DNA from: Dissophora ornata
Taxonomy: Eukaryota; Mortierellomycota; Mortierellomycetes; Mortierellales; Mortierellaceae
Reading direction: 5' to 3'
DNA length: 19,398 nt
Assembly (NCBI GenBank): GCA_025201705.1
Contig: MU616848.1
Coordinates: 954 to 20,351, forward strand
Shown piece after piece: positions 8,280 through 18,328 of this stretch (its first letter is position 1; every line of letters starts with the position of its first letter). Under the pieces are notes generated by a model. That model did no database searches. It was not told the DNA's origin and saw nothing but the letters and a program-made list of their open reading frames with translations. The translations under genes were made by a program, and so were the position numbers.

Positions 8280-11200
8280 TTATTTCTCCCTCTCCAAGTT
8301 CTCCTCGTGTATAATGTGGGCTAGGCACAATGCCATGGCCCGGTCACGGTCCATTTCACGCTTTCGATTCTTCGTCCGTTCGTCCTGTTGTCGCTGGGAT
8401 CCGGATGTGTCCCTCGACTGACTGTCCTCGGTATCCTCTTCGTCACTGGTCTCCACCGCAAAGAGATCCGTGTACATGTGCGATTTGTAGATGACTTCCC
8501 GTTGTCGTAACATCCGCTTGTTGGTCCTATTGAGGCCGGTTGCATACTTGATCTTGGACCCAGTCGTCGTCAATCGATTGGTGCCCCCCCAAATTAACAC
8601 TACTCGAGGCGCAACGTCCTCGTTGTCCTTATAGGCCTCAACGATTTTCCAAACGCAAACCGATTGATCACTTCCACCCGTCGCCAACGCCAAGGACGAC
8701 GCAATCGGGCTCCAGACTATAGATTGGAGTGGTACATCAAACTCTCGAACGACAATTTCGTGTGTATAACGGATATCCTGTTCATCGGTCTGAATCCTCC
8801 ATAGTCGCATGGTGCCTTCTTCGTCACCACTGGCAAGCCATTTACCACATGGCCATGCAACACAGAGAACATGGTCCTCGTGTCCATTAAAGAGTTGCTC
8901 CTTGTGCAATGTTCCGTGCCTGTGCCTAATGCCGACTGCAAAGAAGTTGGGGAACGCAGTCAATCGCCCACAGGGCGAGAACGCAGCCACCCTATCCAAC
9001 TTCTCAGTGCAGGCGCCACTCTGCATGTCCCAAACGTGTGTTGTCACTTCGTTGGTGCAGGCTGTAAGTTCTTGACCATCTAGCAAAAAAAAGAGACTGC
9101 AGATCGATTTCGAATCCAAGACCCACTCTTGTTCTTTCGTGCCAGACTTGCGGTCCCAGAGACGCACAACACCCGACTGATCCCCGGACGCAATCCAACG
9201 ACTGCACGGGGAATATGCCACGCAGCTGGCGGTTCTCGCCAGCCAAGAACTGTCCGCTTCTGGCACGGCGGTACCATTTGCGACGAGGTCAAACAATTGG
9301 ATTTGGCGTTCAGAATCAACGACCGCGATCTGCTGCCCATCGGGGGTGCAAGTGAACCAATCAACCGCAGAATCGAGGCGGACGAGGACTTTTGATTCCC
9401 TTTCTTTTGAGTCCCACTGCCGTACAGTTCCATCCTTACTTCCAGAGAAGATCGACTGGCCATCGAGTGAATATTCCACACGGTTCACCTGGTCAGTATG
9501 CCCCTGAAATCGAATACCGACTCCGCCGTCCACCACTCGATCGCATTGTTCAGATCCCACACCTTCAAACCGCCATCCCCATCGGATACAATCTCGTTGT
9601 TGTTCAAAAAGATCACATTTCGCCCTCGTTCGCGACGTCCAGAAACAGAGCGAACCAAGGATCCAGTCCATCCATCCCAGATGTGGACAGAATGGTTGTC
9701 ACTTATGGCTGCAATCCACTGGCCATTGGGGGAGAAGACTGCAGAGGTGACTTTATCCGTGTGGTTGTTGAGGATGAGGGGTTCGTTGCTAGATTGGAGA
9801 TCCCACAGATAAACGTTGGTACCACAGCTGGCGATCAGACGGAGCCCATCCGACGAATAGGCGACGCTTTGGACCACCTCAGACTCCAAGAAAAACTTAC
9901 CGGAAACGCTCGTGCCTTTGATAGTAAAGACCCGGATGACTCCATCCCTGAACCCCATTGCGATCTGTAATCCATCCGGCGACCAGGCCAAACTCTCGAC
10001 CTGGGGGAGAGGAATGGCCAGGATATCGCCTTCCTCCAAATTCACAACCATCACCTCATCATCTGCACTTGTCGAGGCGATCAGGCGTCCATCCGGGGAA
10101 TAGGCGACACATCGCAAGAAATCCGGATGCAATCCTGGGAGTACCCGGCACGAGTCCCCATCCTTGAGGTCCCAAATTCGCAATTTTTTATCGCAGCCGC
10201 CCGAAACCAGAGACAAACCCGTGCTTGAAAATGATAGTGTGAAAATAAAATATTCATGGCCTCGGAAGGTATAGATCTGTTTCCAATTCGTGGTCTCGTA
10301 GACAGTAATGTGACCCAAGGTGTCCCCCGCGGCCAGCATCTTGCCATCGGGCGAACCCGTCGCCGCCGTATGCGCTTGGATATGCAGAAAGGGTTTTATA
10401 CCAAACTGGACATGGCTCATCTCTGCGCAACTGAAATCCGCTTGCCTCAGCCAGGCTCGCCTCAAGTTGACGTGGCTCATGTTCGCACCCTGGAAGGAAG
10501 CAGAATCAAAGTGACCACCGGTCAGATCCGCGCCAGAGACCTGGATCCTCTGAAGATCCGCCCCATTGAATTGCACACCGGCCTGGACGAGAATCGTGAT
10601 TGCGTTCGCAGCTGCTTGACGGATAGAGGACTCTGTTTTCGAGAGCTGAACAATCTTGAGGAGTTGGTCCTTGAACTCGCGAGACTCTTGGACACGCTCA
10701 GCAAGAAAGTACAAGATCGAGGGCTCCGACACCAGATCCTGTTGACCAAAGGGATGATTGGAAAGTTGTGATGGGCTGGCTGTTGAGGCTAGGCATTCAG
10801 AGAGACCGAGGTAAGGAGCCGTCTCATCGAGAGGGGTATGCTCCTCTAGGGGAACGTCCCTGGGCTCGTAAACCGAGCAAGTAAAGAGGTACTCCATGAT
10901 GGATCGATGAATAAACTTGAACGAGTTTCGGTTGTTGTGGTTTCGTACCAATGGACTCGAATCTCTCAGCAGCTTGTCTTTCCCGAAGAACTCGGCCTTC
11001 CAGGTCTTTTTATCATCTGCAGAAGAATACGAAATCGCATTGACTCCGTTTTGTTCTTTAAAAATGGAGACGGACAGCCGTGTTGAAAACTTGATCCCAC
11101 AGTGGATAAAATCGCCCGCAACGTGTTCGAATTCCTCGTATTCTTCATCACTCAACTTGCCGTTGGACCTTTGATCGATCAGTCGCTCCATCTCACGTCG

Positions 11201-13723
11201 ATAATGGTGCATCACATACTCGTCATACAATTTGACATGCGTCATCCGGAATGAGGACAGGTCCCGATGGTTCGGAACTCGGACTGCAATCCGAGGAAGG
11301 GCATCCAACATGAGCATGAGCAAGAATGGGTTTTTGACGAGGTCCATTAAAGGCGAGACCTTGCGCAGCTGCTCCATAAAGTATTCAGCGCTCCACGCTG
11401 GGCGATCTCCGAAGAGTTCCTGCGTCTCTGGAACGGCAATGTAGGCTTCAATATAACGCTGGATCTGTATTTTATCAAAGGGGACTATCACAGCTTCTTT
11501 AAAGACTTGAGCTAGCCGTTCATGCCTCTGCCTGGGCTTACCCTCGACTTTTGGTGCGAGATAAGTCTGATAGTCCGAGTTGAGGTATTGGCTTCTGCAG
11601 GTGATCACCATCTTGGCGATCCATTGACGTGGTCGGTTCAGTTTGTTGATCGAGTGCAGGTCGGGTCGTTTTCGGCATTCGTCGTATCCATCACAGATTA
11701 GGATAAACTGCCGTCGGGATTCTCGAAGTTTGACGATTTGGTCCTTTGAAAAGAGGTTGGTCTCAAGAAGATGGGTCCGGATCATGTCCTTGTCCATGAC
11801 GTCGACGGATTTTAGATCGATGAACAACGGGATCGGACCACCGGCCTTGTACTTTTGCCAGAGGTGATTCTCCAAGCGCAGGTTGAACATGGACTTGCCG
11901 GCGCCAGAGTCACCGAGGATCAACATCACTTGACCATGCTCGCTTTCCAGAAAGTCTTTTACCCGCTCCTCCAAGGGCTCCAGTGTGTCGTCGGTGGCCT
12001 GCAGGCTCACGTTGGACATGAGTGGGATGTATACTGGTGGGGTGTTGTATCCCTCCAGTCTTTCGAGGCGAAGTCGAGCCAGTTGTAGTTCCAGCTCAGG
12101 TATCTGGTTGACCTCATTCAGAAGCGATGAGGACCGTGGAAGGGGAACATGACTGGATATTAGGTACGGGCATGAGAATGGCTCCTCGCTAATATTTTTC
12201 TTAAGTCCTTGAACTAAAGTATGCGCCTGAACCTTGATTGCGTCATTGTCAGCGGAAGATGGCAGGCCCGAGATGTATTTGAGGATGGTCAATATCCACC
12301 GTCGGATATTCTGATGCTGGTTCGAATCCTGGTCGGTCTTGTAAACCTCCTCCAAGAACGTAATAGCTTGACCGCGAACGCTCTCATCCCAGGCTGGATC
12401 AACCGTAATATCACCAAGCAGCTGACAGATGCCCCACTGGTACCAAGGGTCATGAAGACAGGATGCCTCACAGACAGCTTTGTTCAGGTCTTTAAGTTGG
12501 CCGCTACGGACAAGGACCTCTGCTCCTCGAACGGCCTGATACCACAGCTCCTTGGCAGTGATCCCAAGGGCTTCTTTGAGATCGCCAAACAGTCCTCGAC
12601 CACCCTTGATTACCATAGGGAGACCTTCCGTGAGTCCATCAAAATCGAGCTTGACAACGCCTGACATCTGGAGGAGACCGCCAGTCGTACCTTTGAGGTG
12701 TCGGAGAAAACCATAAAGAGCGGTCTCATTGTCTGGCACCCACTGCAATGCTTGGAAGGCATAGAGGGCTTGGTACTTCAAGAACGAATCCTCGCCGGTT
12801 CTAAGTGCTGCCAGGACCTTGAGCAACGGTTCGTGTTCTTCCTTGCGGTCCAGATCCTTGACCTTGTTCTGCTCCATGATATCGAGGACCTTGGAGAGCG
12901 CCAGAGTAAGGTAAATCGAGTTTTCCTCTGACTGTTGAGCAGGATCCTCTAAGCGTCGCCGAATAGATCGCAGAATCATGATCATATCATCTGCCTTGAG
13001 GTAATCCGAAGGAGCATCTTGGACCAATTGTATTAGTCCCCGTAGCAAGTCAACATCGAGGATACTACGCCTATCGAATTCTTCAAGAAAGCAGTTGAGA
13101 AGACGGCGGTAGTGCTCCTTGCTCAAGACGGGTCCAAGGAGGATGATTTCTCGGATCGCCTCAGAGTCCTTGGTGGGATGTTGAATAAACTTGCTGATCA
13201 TCCGGTCCATCAACTGGCAGAGATGTTCCTTCTCGAGAGGATGGTTGGCCATGTCCTGAATCCATTCGAGCTGAACAGGAGTGAGGGTGGATGACGGTGA
13301 GTGCGGCAACGATGGCGGCACTGCTCCCACGGTTTTGTCAAGAAGACCGACACAGAGCACGAGTTGAGGGGTGTCCCTGATGCGATCACCAATCTTTGGT
13401 AGTGAAATGGCAGTCTCTCTTCGGGAGTCATTCGCTGGAAAAATGTCAGGGCTGATGGAAGCGGCTTGGATAGCCAGAACAGGGGTCAATGAGGCCGTGG
13501 CCATTGGGACGCCGAAAGCCAATGTGAGACCAGGCATAGCAGCAGCAACGAGTCCACTGTTCAGCGACTGATCCTGTCCGCCCTTTGAGGGCTTGACCCC
13601 CTTTTTGGAAGAAAAGAGCGAGGAGAATGGGGACTTTTTCTTGGCTTTAGGAGAACCGCTGCCCGTATTGGATTGCGAGTTTCCAGGTGCGATTGGAGAT
13701 TGGAGCGGGGTCGACTTTGTCAT
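8280..13723 (-). CDS. NACHT / pentapeptide / WD40 STAND (NLR-like) protein, frameshifted
   Basis: The first frame runs from ATG 13723 for 1,412 residues to TGA 9487-9485. Domains: basic low-complexity start (1-50); helical repeat-like region (about 145-500); NACHT NTPase with Walker A GDSGAGKS (604-611), Walker B ILICDGYDE (674-682) and the FKFIHRSIMEYL motif (936-947); pentapeptide repeats with A(D/N)LXX-like steps (about 1052-1108); then seven WD40 blades (about 1115-1400). The protein resumes one frame over near 9512 with RFQGHTDQVN, giving seven more blades and an acidic/basic tail of about 90 residues, stop TAA 8282-8280. Restoring one base near 9513-9514 gives about 1,814 residues, so a 1-nt loss (natural or assembly) is the simplest reading. 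NACHT proteins are nucleotide-driven oligomerising switches; fungal members act in allorecognition or immunity-like responses. The role here is inferred from family only. No intron is needed in 5.4 kb. Related Mortierellaceae proteins, as I recall them, share this architecture. Confidence 0.9.
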
Positions 13724-14853
13724 GGTGATGTTCCTGTAGAAAGATTGAACAGAGACGCGTCAATACGATAGGTTTTTTATCGAAAGGGATGAAGCGGAGG
13801 CTGTATAGAGAGAACGCGTATCCATACCTTTACAGGCGTACTGGATGTCTGGTTATGTGAGGCGGGGACTTGTGGTAGCTGGATAGTGTAAGGTGTTGGG
13901 ACGATGACTATACTTGATAGCGAACGGCAAGTGCATTAGTATCACTGTGCAGCATTCAAAGATGAGCAAGATGAGCACGGCTAAAGAATTAAGGTGAGTA
14001 CATAGCCCTTACCTTGGTTGTTGTACTGACTTTTAGGGTGGACGCTTTGGCGACGGCTGGATACGAGCGTGAACTAAAAAGAAAGAGACAACTCTGTTAA
14101 TCAAAGCTGAATACACATGCAAGTTGATTTGCTTCCAGTCCCCTGAAACGCACCTTGACAAGGCTGTTTTCAATCAGTTGAACGCACTCCTTCTTGAAGA
14201 GAACAGGAAATTGATGGCACGATGAGATCCTACAAAAGGAGGGGATCAAAACGCCGTTGGTTGTGCATAGAAACAATACTTTTTCATCGTCCGCGATTGT
14301 TACATCGACTTACAATGGCAAGGTGTTGGTAAGATAGTGGCTTATATTTGTTCTCGATGGCTGCTGCTTGTCGAGAGGAAGGGACTTGGACCGATGGAGG
14401 ATTAATTATCTACGCTGGATGAGTTCGTTTGTAAGAAGGCGACAAAACAATAACACCCGAGAGATGAGCTCCGTTGATCAATCAAGACTTACTATTTGGT
14501 GACAGCGAGTGCTTGGTATAACTTGTGAGTTATCCGTACAAGAGCGAGATCGAGGGGGGGTTCCTAACCGAGGCACAGAGGATTAGTATCGCATGCTCAT
14601 AATGCCGTTATTATCTCACATGTCACTATAACTTACTGCTGAGAACTAAAACTGACCGATTAGATAGGAAACTGGTTTGCAAAAGAGACGAGCGAGCGCC
14701 ACTGTCAAAAGGACGACCGGTTGGTTGGTGAGCAATCTGCAGGTCTCCATCAGGATGGCGAATTGCGAATGAAAGCGAAGCAGATGAAATGCCGACGGTG
14801 AATGGCAAATGTGAATTAGATGGACGGATGAGAGATGACGAGTCAAGAGACAA
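13715..14853 (-). other. Leader region of the NACHT gene with a chain of splice-like exons
   Basis: On the minus strand, donors and acceptors pair into five or six short introns: 14636-14564 (GTAAGT, TACTAAT branch-like, TTAG), 14492-14410 (GTAAGT), 14313-14193 or 14313-14230 (GTAAGT), 14153-14074 (GTGCGT...TTTTTAG), 14012-13908 (GTAAGG) and 13827-13734 (GTATGG...CTACAG). Joining them, with the 14193 acceptor for the third, leaves one frame open from ATG 14853 across every junction, about 188 codons. With the last acceptor at 13734 this frame overlaps the NACHT start out of frame and stops soon after. With an AG at 13716-13715 it would fuse in frame into the NACHT protein. It could be an intron-rich 5' UTR, an upstream ORF or an extra N-terminal domain. 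The family is not recognised. Confidence 0.45.
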
Positions 14854-15282
14854 AAGAGTTAATCCCCCACCAGTCCCGTGCCCCGCGGAACATTCTGCGT
14901 TTCTTTTACTTCGCCATGCTCTCTACGGCCAGCAGGAGGTGGAAGATGGCCAATGGTCCTATTTGGCCAGAGTTTCTGATGGATTGCTGTACTGTACCGA
15001 GGAAAAGGAGAAAATGGACCGTTGCCGTTGCCCTCGTGTAACATTGGCGGGCTCTCAGCGAGAGAGAGAGCGGCCTCTGATTCAACATCATGTTGTGTCA
15101 CGCAAGAAAAGGCGAAGCACGAAGCCAGATAAAATTTGAAAATAGGGTTCAATAGAGATCGCCAAAACGGAAGGAGAATGGCCCCCTGCAATAAGTAGAC
15201 AGGAACAGGTGGAGACAGGAGACAGGAAGGGACAGGAACATGAATTGGAGCAATGATGATGGTCTTATTACTAGAACTACAG
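14854..15282. other. Intergenic, no gene recognised
   Basis: Short open frames on both strands lack protein character. There is a GA-rich stretch near 15055-15075. On the minus strand a TATATATA run at 15293-15285 and a CCTGTCC-rich tract (about 15240-15190) resemble the sequence following the LTR-like element at 18628, but without its diagnostic 12-mer. Confidence 0.4.
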
Positions 15283-16968
15283 CTATATATATACAAGTTG
15301 GGTCTGGGGTCCCAGCATAGACTTCAGGTATGTATCTTCGTTCCGCGTTTGTGTGTTCCAATATTGTGAGTTATCTGACACGATCCTCAACACGGCCTTA
15401 AGGTTGCGATCCGAAGGTGGTGAATCCTCCAATATCTGCTCAAACGCCTCCATCTTATTATTTGCCATTTTTTGGAACCATTCGAGAGCCTCAATGGCAA
15501 CTTCTTTTGAAAGTGGCAAGACACTGTCTTTGACAGCATCACATATCGCATCCCAGGTCCCGTCATCTACTTCTCCTTGTAAACCATCGGTTCGATACTC
15601 TTCTTCGATTAGAAAAATAAAATTCACAGCTCTATGCAAATAAATAAATAATAAATTAGTCCAGCAGTTAGGATGACATCGTCCTAGGTGTTCAAGGTAA
15701 AGTTCACTTACAACTTTTGATGTGCCTCAGTTAGCCCGCCATTATTCTGGATAGTTCGATTCCTGAACTTCATCAAGTCAACACCGATGTTTTTTCCATT
15801 ATGGACCCAGTGACTGTGAACTTTTGAATCAACTCGCCCTTCTCCATCCAAAAAATTCCAGGTACAGTCAACCCCCGTTATAATGACATGTTTGGTACAG
15901 AGATTTGGAGGTGTCATTATGGGCGATTGTATGGGAATGTCGTTACAACGAAAAGAACTGCATAGTAAAAAAATATAATGAAAATTCAAGTGGTGTCACT
16001 ACATGAAAAATGTCAGTACAGCGAGTGACATTATATCGGGGGTTGACTGTATGTAGCCTGGAATCTGACTGGGTTGAATCTTGGGTGACAAAGCTTAGAT
16101 CTCCAGATTCAGTGGAGAGTAGGCTTGATCCTTAAGAAGACAGAGGAGAATAAGTTGGCAGAGGAGCGCTTTCCAAAGGATCGTCACTATTGCTCGATGA
16201 CTTGTGGTCAGCGGAAACTAATGAATTCAGTAAAAGACATTTTAATAAATGTGCAGTTCAAACTCGGTTTTGTTTAACTGTGATGCTCACCTCTTCTTGA
16301 TTCTTTGTGAGCATGACCTGCGGAGGAGGAAGACGTGAAGCTTGTGGTTGATGGAGTGGCGCTGGCGCTGGTGGTGGATGATGCGAGGCTTGTGGACGAC
16401 TGGATGACGTCGGCGGTGGAAGAGGCGTTGTGCTTGGTGATGGGCAAAGGATCTAAGCGCAAACAAACAAATCTCATTAGGAACTTGGAACGCTAGCAAA
16501 TAAACATGACTGAGAACAAAAGGAAAGACGGACACCTACCAAAAGCCTTAAAGTCTCTCGCAAGGGTACGGCTAGAGTGTTCCAAAGTGGTCGCTCGATG
16601 CTCAAGCTTGGCTCTGCCCAAGAGTTTGCGCATCTTATTGTCCATATCTTCCTCCAAACGATTGGTTTGCCTGGCTCTCTTCTGCGACTGCCATATCCGG
16701 CTGGATCTATTCTCGAGCTTGTAAAAGAGAATAACCATTACCATATAGTCTATCGTTTCTTTTGAACACAGGATGTACTGCAGGTCCTAAGGTCTTGAGT
16801 ATCAATGGAGTCGTGGTTCATGACCTTGGTAGAGAGTGTGTAGGTGAGATCGACGATGAAGAGCTCATGCCGAATCCTTCCAGTCTCATCGAAGCCATAT
16901 GCAGTTTGAACACGATCATCCATTCGATTGAGTTCAGTACTTTCGTGTGATATGATATCCTCCTGCAT
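15283..16968 (-). pseudogene. Unknown multi-exon gene disrupted by a MITE and a 1-nt deletion
   Basis: Minus-strand coding pieces: 16968 to 16540 (an AG/GAC junction near 16787-16786 needs one extra base to keep frame), 16452-16291, 16130-15712 (contains a 185-bp MITE at 16049-15865) and 15631-15283 (TAG stop). Introns 16539-16453 (GTAGGT), 16290-16131 (GTGAGC, CTTCTTAAG) and 15711-15632 (GTAAGT, GCATAG) join with matching phases. Without the MITE the 16130-15712 exon is open throughout. The product would be about 390 residues: helical N-terminus, charged coiled-coil segment (LEEDMDNKMRKLLGRAK), Ser/Thr-rich linker, then a Trp-containing acidic C-terminal region (TWNFLDGEG; LEWFQKMANNK). The last residues after SMLGP look unrelated, so the 3' end may also be lost. 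The true start could be further upstream; a TAG precedes ATG 16968 in frame. Family not recognised. Confidence 0.6.
15865..16049. mobile_element. pogo/Tigger-like MITE, 185 bp, TA target duplication
   Basis: The ends are inverted: 15865 begins CAGTCAACCCCCG and 16049 ends with its exact complement. Similarity continues inward (TTATAATGACA versus ATATAATGTCA), giving about 24-bp TIRs with two mismatches. TA dinucleotides flank both sides (15863-15864 and 16050-16051). A second inverted pair, ATAATGACA (15880-15888) and TGTCATTAT (15912-15920), forms a subterminal hairpin. There is no coding capacity, so mobilisation would need a transposase elsewhere. TA duplications and CAGT-type termini are typical of the Tc1/mariner superfamily; the pogo/Tigger assignment is inference from the terminal sequence. 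It lies inside a coding exon of the 16968-15283 gene. Confidence 0.9.
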
Positions 16969-17173
16969 ATGCTATAGCCTGAATGCACTGGAGGACGCAG
17001 CAAGAAAGGTAAACAGGTCCTTTCTCTTGCTTTCTGTTTCTTCTTGTACTGATAAGTCGAGTTCTCTTTGGATCTTTTAGCTCTGCATCATTGATGATAT
17101 GATCGAGAATGACAATGATATAAACGCTTACTCTTATGCGATAAGCGCTGTTCTAGCCTTCGATCAATAAATC
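16969..17173. promoter_or_regulatory. Short divergent promoter region
   Basis: This is 205 bp between the minus-strand gene starting at 16968 and the plus-strand zinc-finger gene at 17174 (or 17255). A minus-strand TTTATATC occurs near 17120. A minus-strand acceptor-like CTCCAGTGCATTCAG near 16981 leaves open an upstream non-coding exon for the minus gene. No separate gene is seen. Confidence 0.4.
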
Positions 17174-18245
17174 ATGCGTCACCAAAACGTCGTGCTTTGC
17201 TTCTTAACCCTGTACTGCACTCGCCGCCACCGCTACTTTACCTTACTTTCAAACATGCGCAACCGCAACCGCATTCCCTGCGCAGACCTACGCTGTACCA
17301 ACACGTATGCCACCAAGCAGGACATGCAACGACACTACACAGCAAGGCACACTGAAGAGAAGTTTCCCTGCCGTTCTCCTGGCTGCGAAAGCCAGTACAG
17401 CTCGGACAACCCACGCGTTATGCATGAACGAAAACCCCACCAGCTATACCACTGCCGCCGCGACACTTGCAACCAGACCATCGAAGGAGCACAGAACTGG
17501 AAGCTGCACCAGAAGACACACAGGCCGCACTTGTGTCAAGAGCCAGGTTGTGATAATGGCTGCAGCACCCTAAGGTCGCTTCTTCAGCATCACGACACCG
17601 CCCATACAAGCAGCAGCCGATCCCAGTCCCAGTCCCACCCTCAACCTTCATCAAACCTGACACCTGTTGTCCCGTCACCAGAGCCTCTTCTCGACGAAAG
17701 GACAAAGCTACCGATTCCTAATGGTAAGAATTAGTGGCCCCCCTTTTTTTTTGCAAGCAGAAATCAAGTAATACGCCAACAGTAACTGACCTCGTTCGTT
17801 TCAAAGAGTACATGATCCCAGTAGTGTACAAAGGAAGCCGGGTGCGGGGGATCGAGCCAACAACAACGTGGTACAAGTTCATTTACAAGCCAGGCATGAC
17901 ACCTTTGGAGAGAGATGTGAGTACCTATCAACTCTAGCCTGTATGCGATGGTAAATTAGTAAAGTCGTCTAATATTATCCGAGGCATTTTCAATAGGACA
18001 AGGGATGCATTCCATATCCCGAATATTGGAATGATGGTCGTAAAGTTTCCCAAGCCGAAAAACGATGGTTTGACCTGCTCTCCAAGTCTAAAAAAAAATA
18101 TTTCAGGACAAGGGGTACCCGCAGCCAGAGACATAGATCATGTGTCGTGCATCGCTCCATCTCACCGCCTCCAAGTAACAATCAACTCCATGCCACAACT
18201 CTATGTGCCTTTTTTTTTCCATTTTTCAGCAAGCGCTTGTACTAA
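17174..18245 (+). CDS. C2H2 zinc-finger protein (three exons)
   Basis: Exons 17174-17723, 17783-17916 and 17997-18245 join in phase (introns 59 and 80 bp; GTAAGA...CAACAG and GTGAGT...CAATAG). Numbering from 17174, there are four C2H2 fingers of fungal CXXPGC style: C36/C41/H54/H59, C66/C71/H84/H89, C94/C99/H112/H116 and C121/C126/H140/H144. A Ser/Gln/Pro-rich linker follows, then a basic/aromatic C-terminal region (TTTWYKFIYKPGM; AEKRWFDLLSKSKKK). Such tandem fingers usually bind DNA, so a nuclear transcription factor is the likely role; targets are unknown. An in-frame ATG at 17255 just before the first finger is an alternative start (283 instead of 310 residues). The 3' end is uncertain: a nine-A run at 18091-18099 and a possible intron from 18039 (GTAAAG) to TTTCAG give different tails. 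AATAAA at 18323-18328 fits either. Confidence 0.78.
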
Positions 18246-18322
18246 CCTCTCCCTTTTTTTTTAATAGTAGGAAAATAGAACAATTAGATTGATAGACTAG
18301 ATCAACACATTATTAGTACCAA

Positions 18323-18328
18323 AATAAA
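18323..18328 (+). terminator. Poly(A) signal AATAAA of the zinc-finger gene
   Basis: AATAAA lies 78 nt past the TAA at 18243-18245. Confidence 0.45.

Noticed and set aside
9504..9562. Possible 59-bp GT-AG intron (GTGTGG...TTTCAG) that would also reconcile the NACHT-WD40 frames
   Set aside because: It would remove the conserved VWDLNNAIEWW end of blade 7, lacks a sensible branch site, and a one-base loss is simpler. A 14-bp GT-AG variant is far too short.
9392..9970. Plus-strand open frames of up to 192 codons opposite the WD40 region
   Set aside because: Shadows of the minus-strand WD40 coding sequence; no domain or promoter.
12308..12322. GGTTCGAATCC, a perfect tRNA T-arm core
   Set aside because: It lies inside the NACHT coding frame (minus strand), and no acceptor stem, D-arm or anticodon arm can be placed around it.
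16787..16824. 38-bp GTCATG...CTTAG intron to explain the frame change in the 16968 gene
   Set aside because: Too short, with a poor donor; both frames read as good protein right up to the junction, so a one-base loss fits better.
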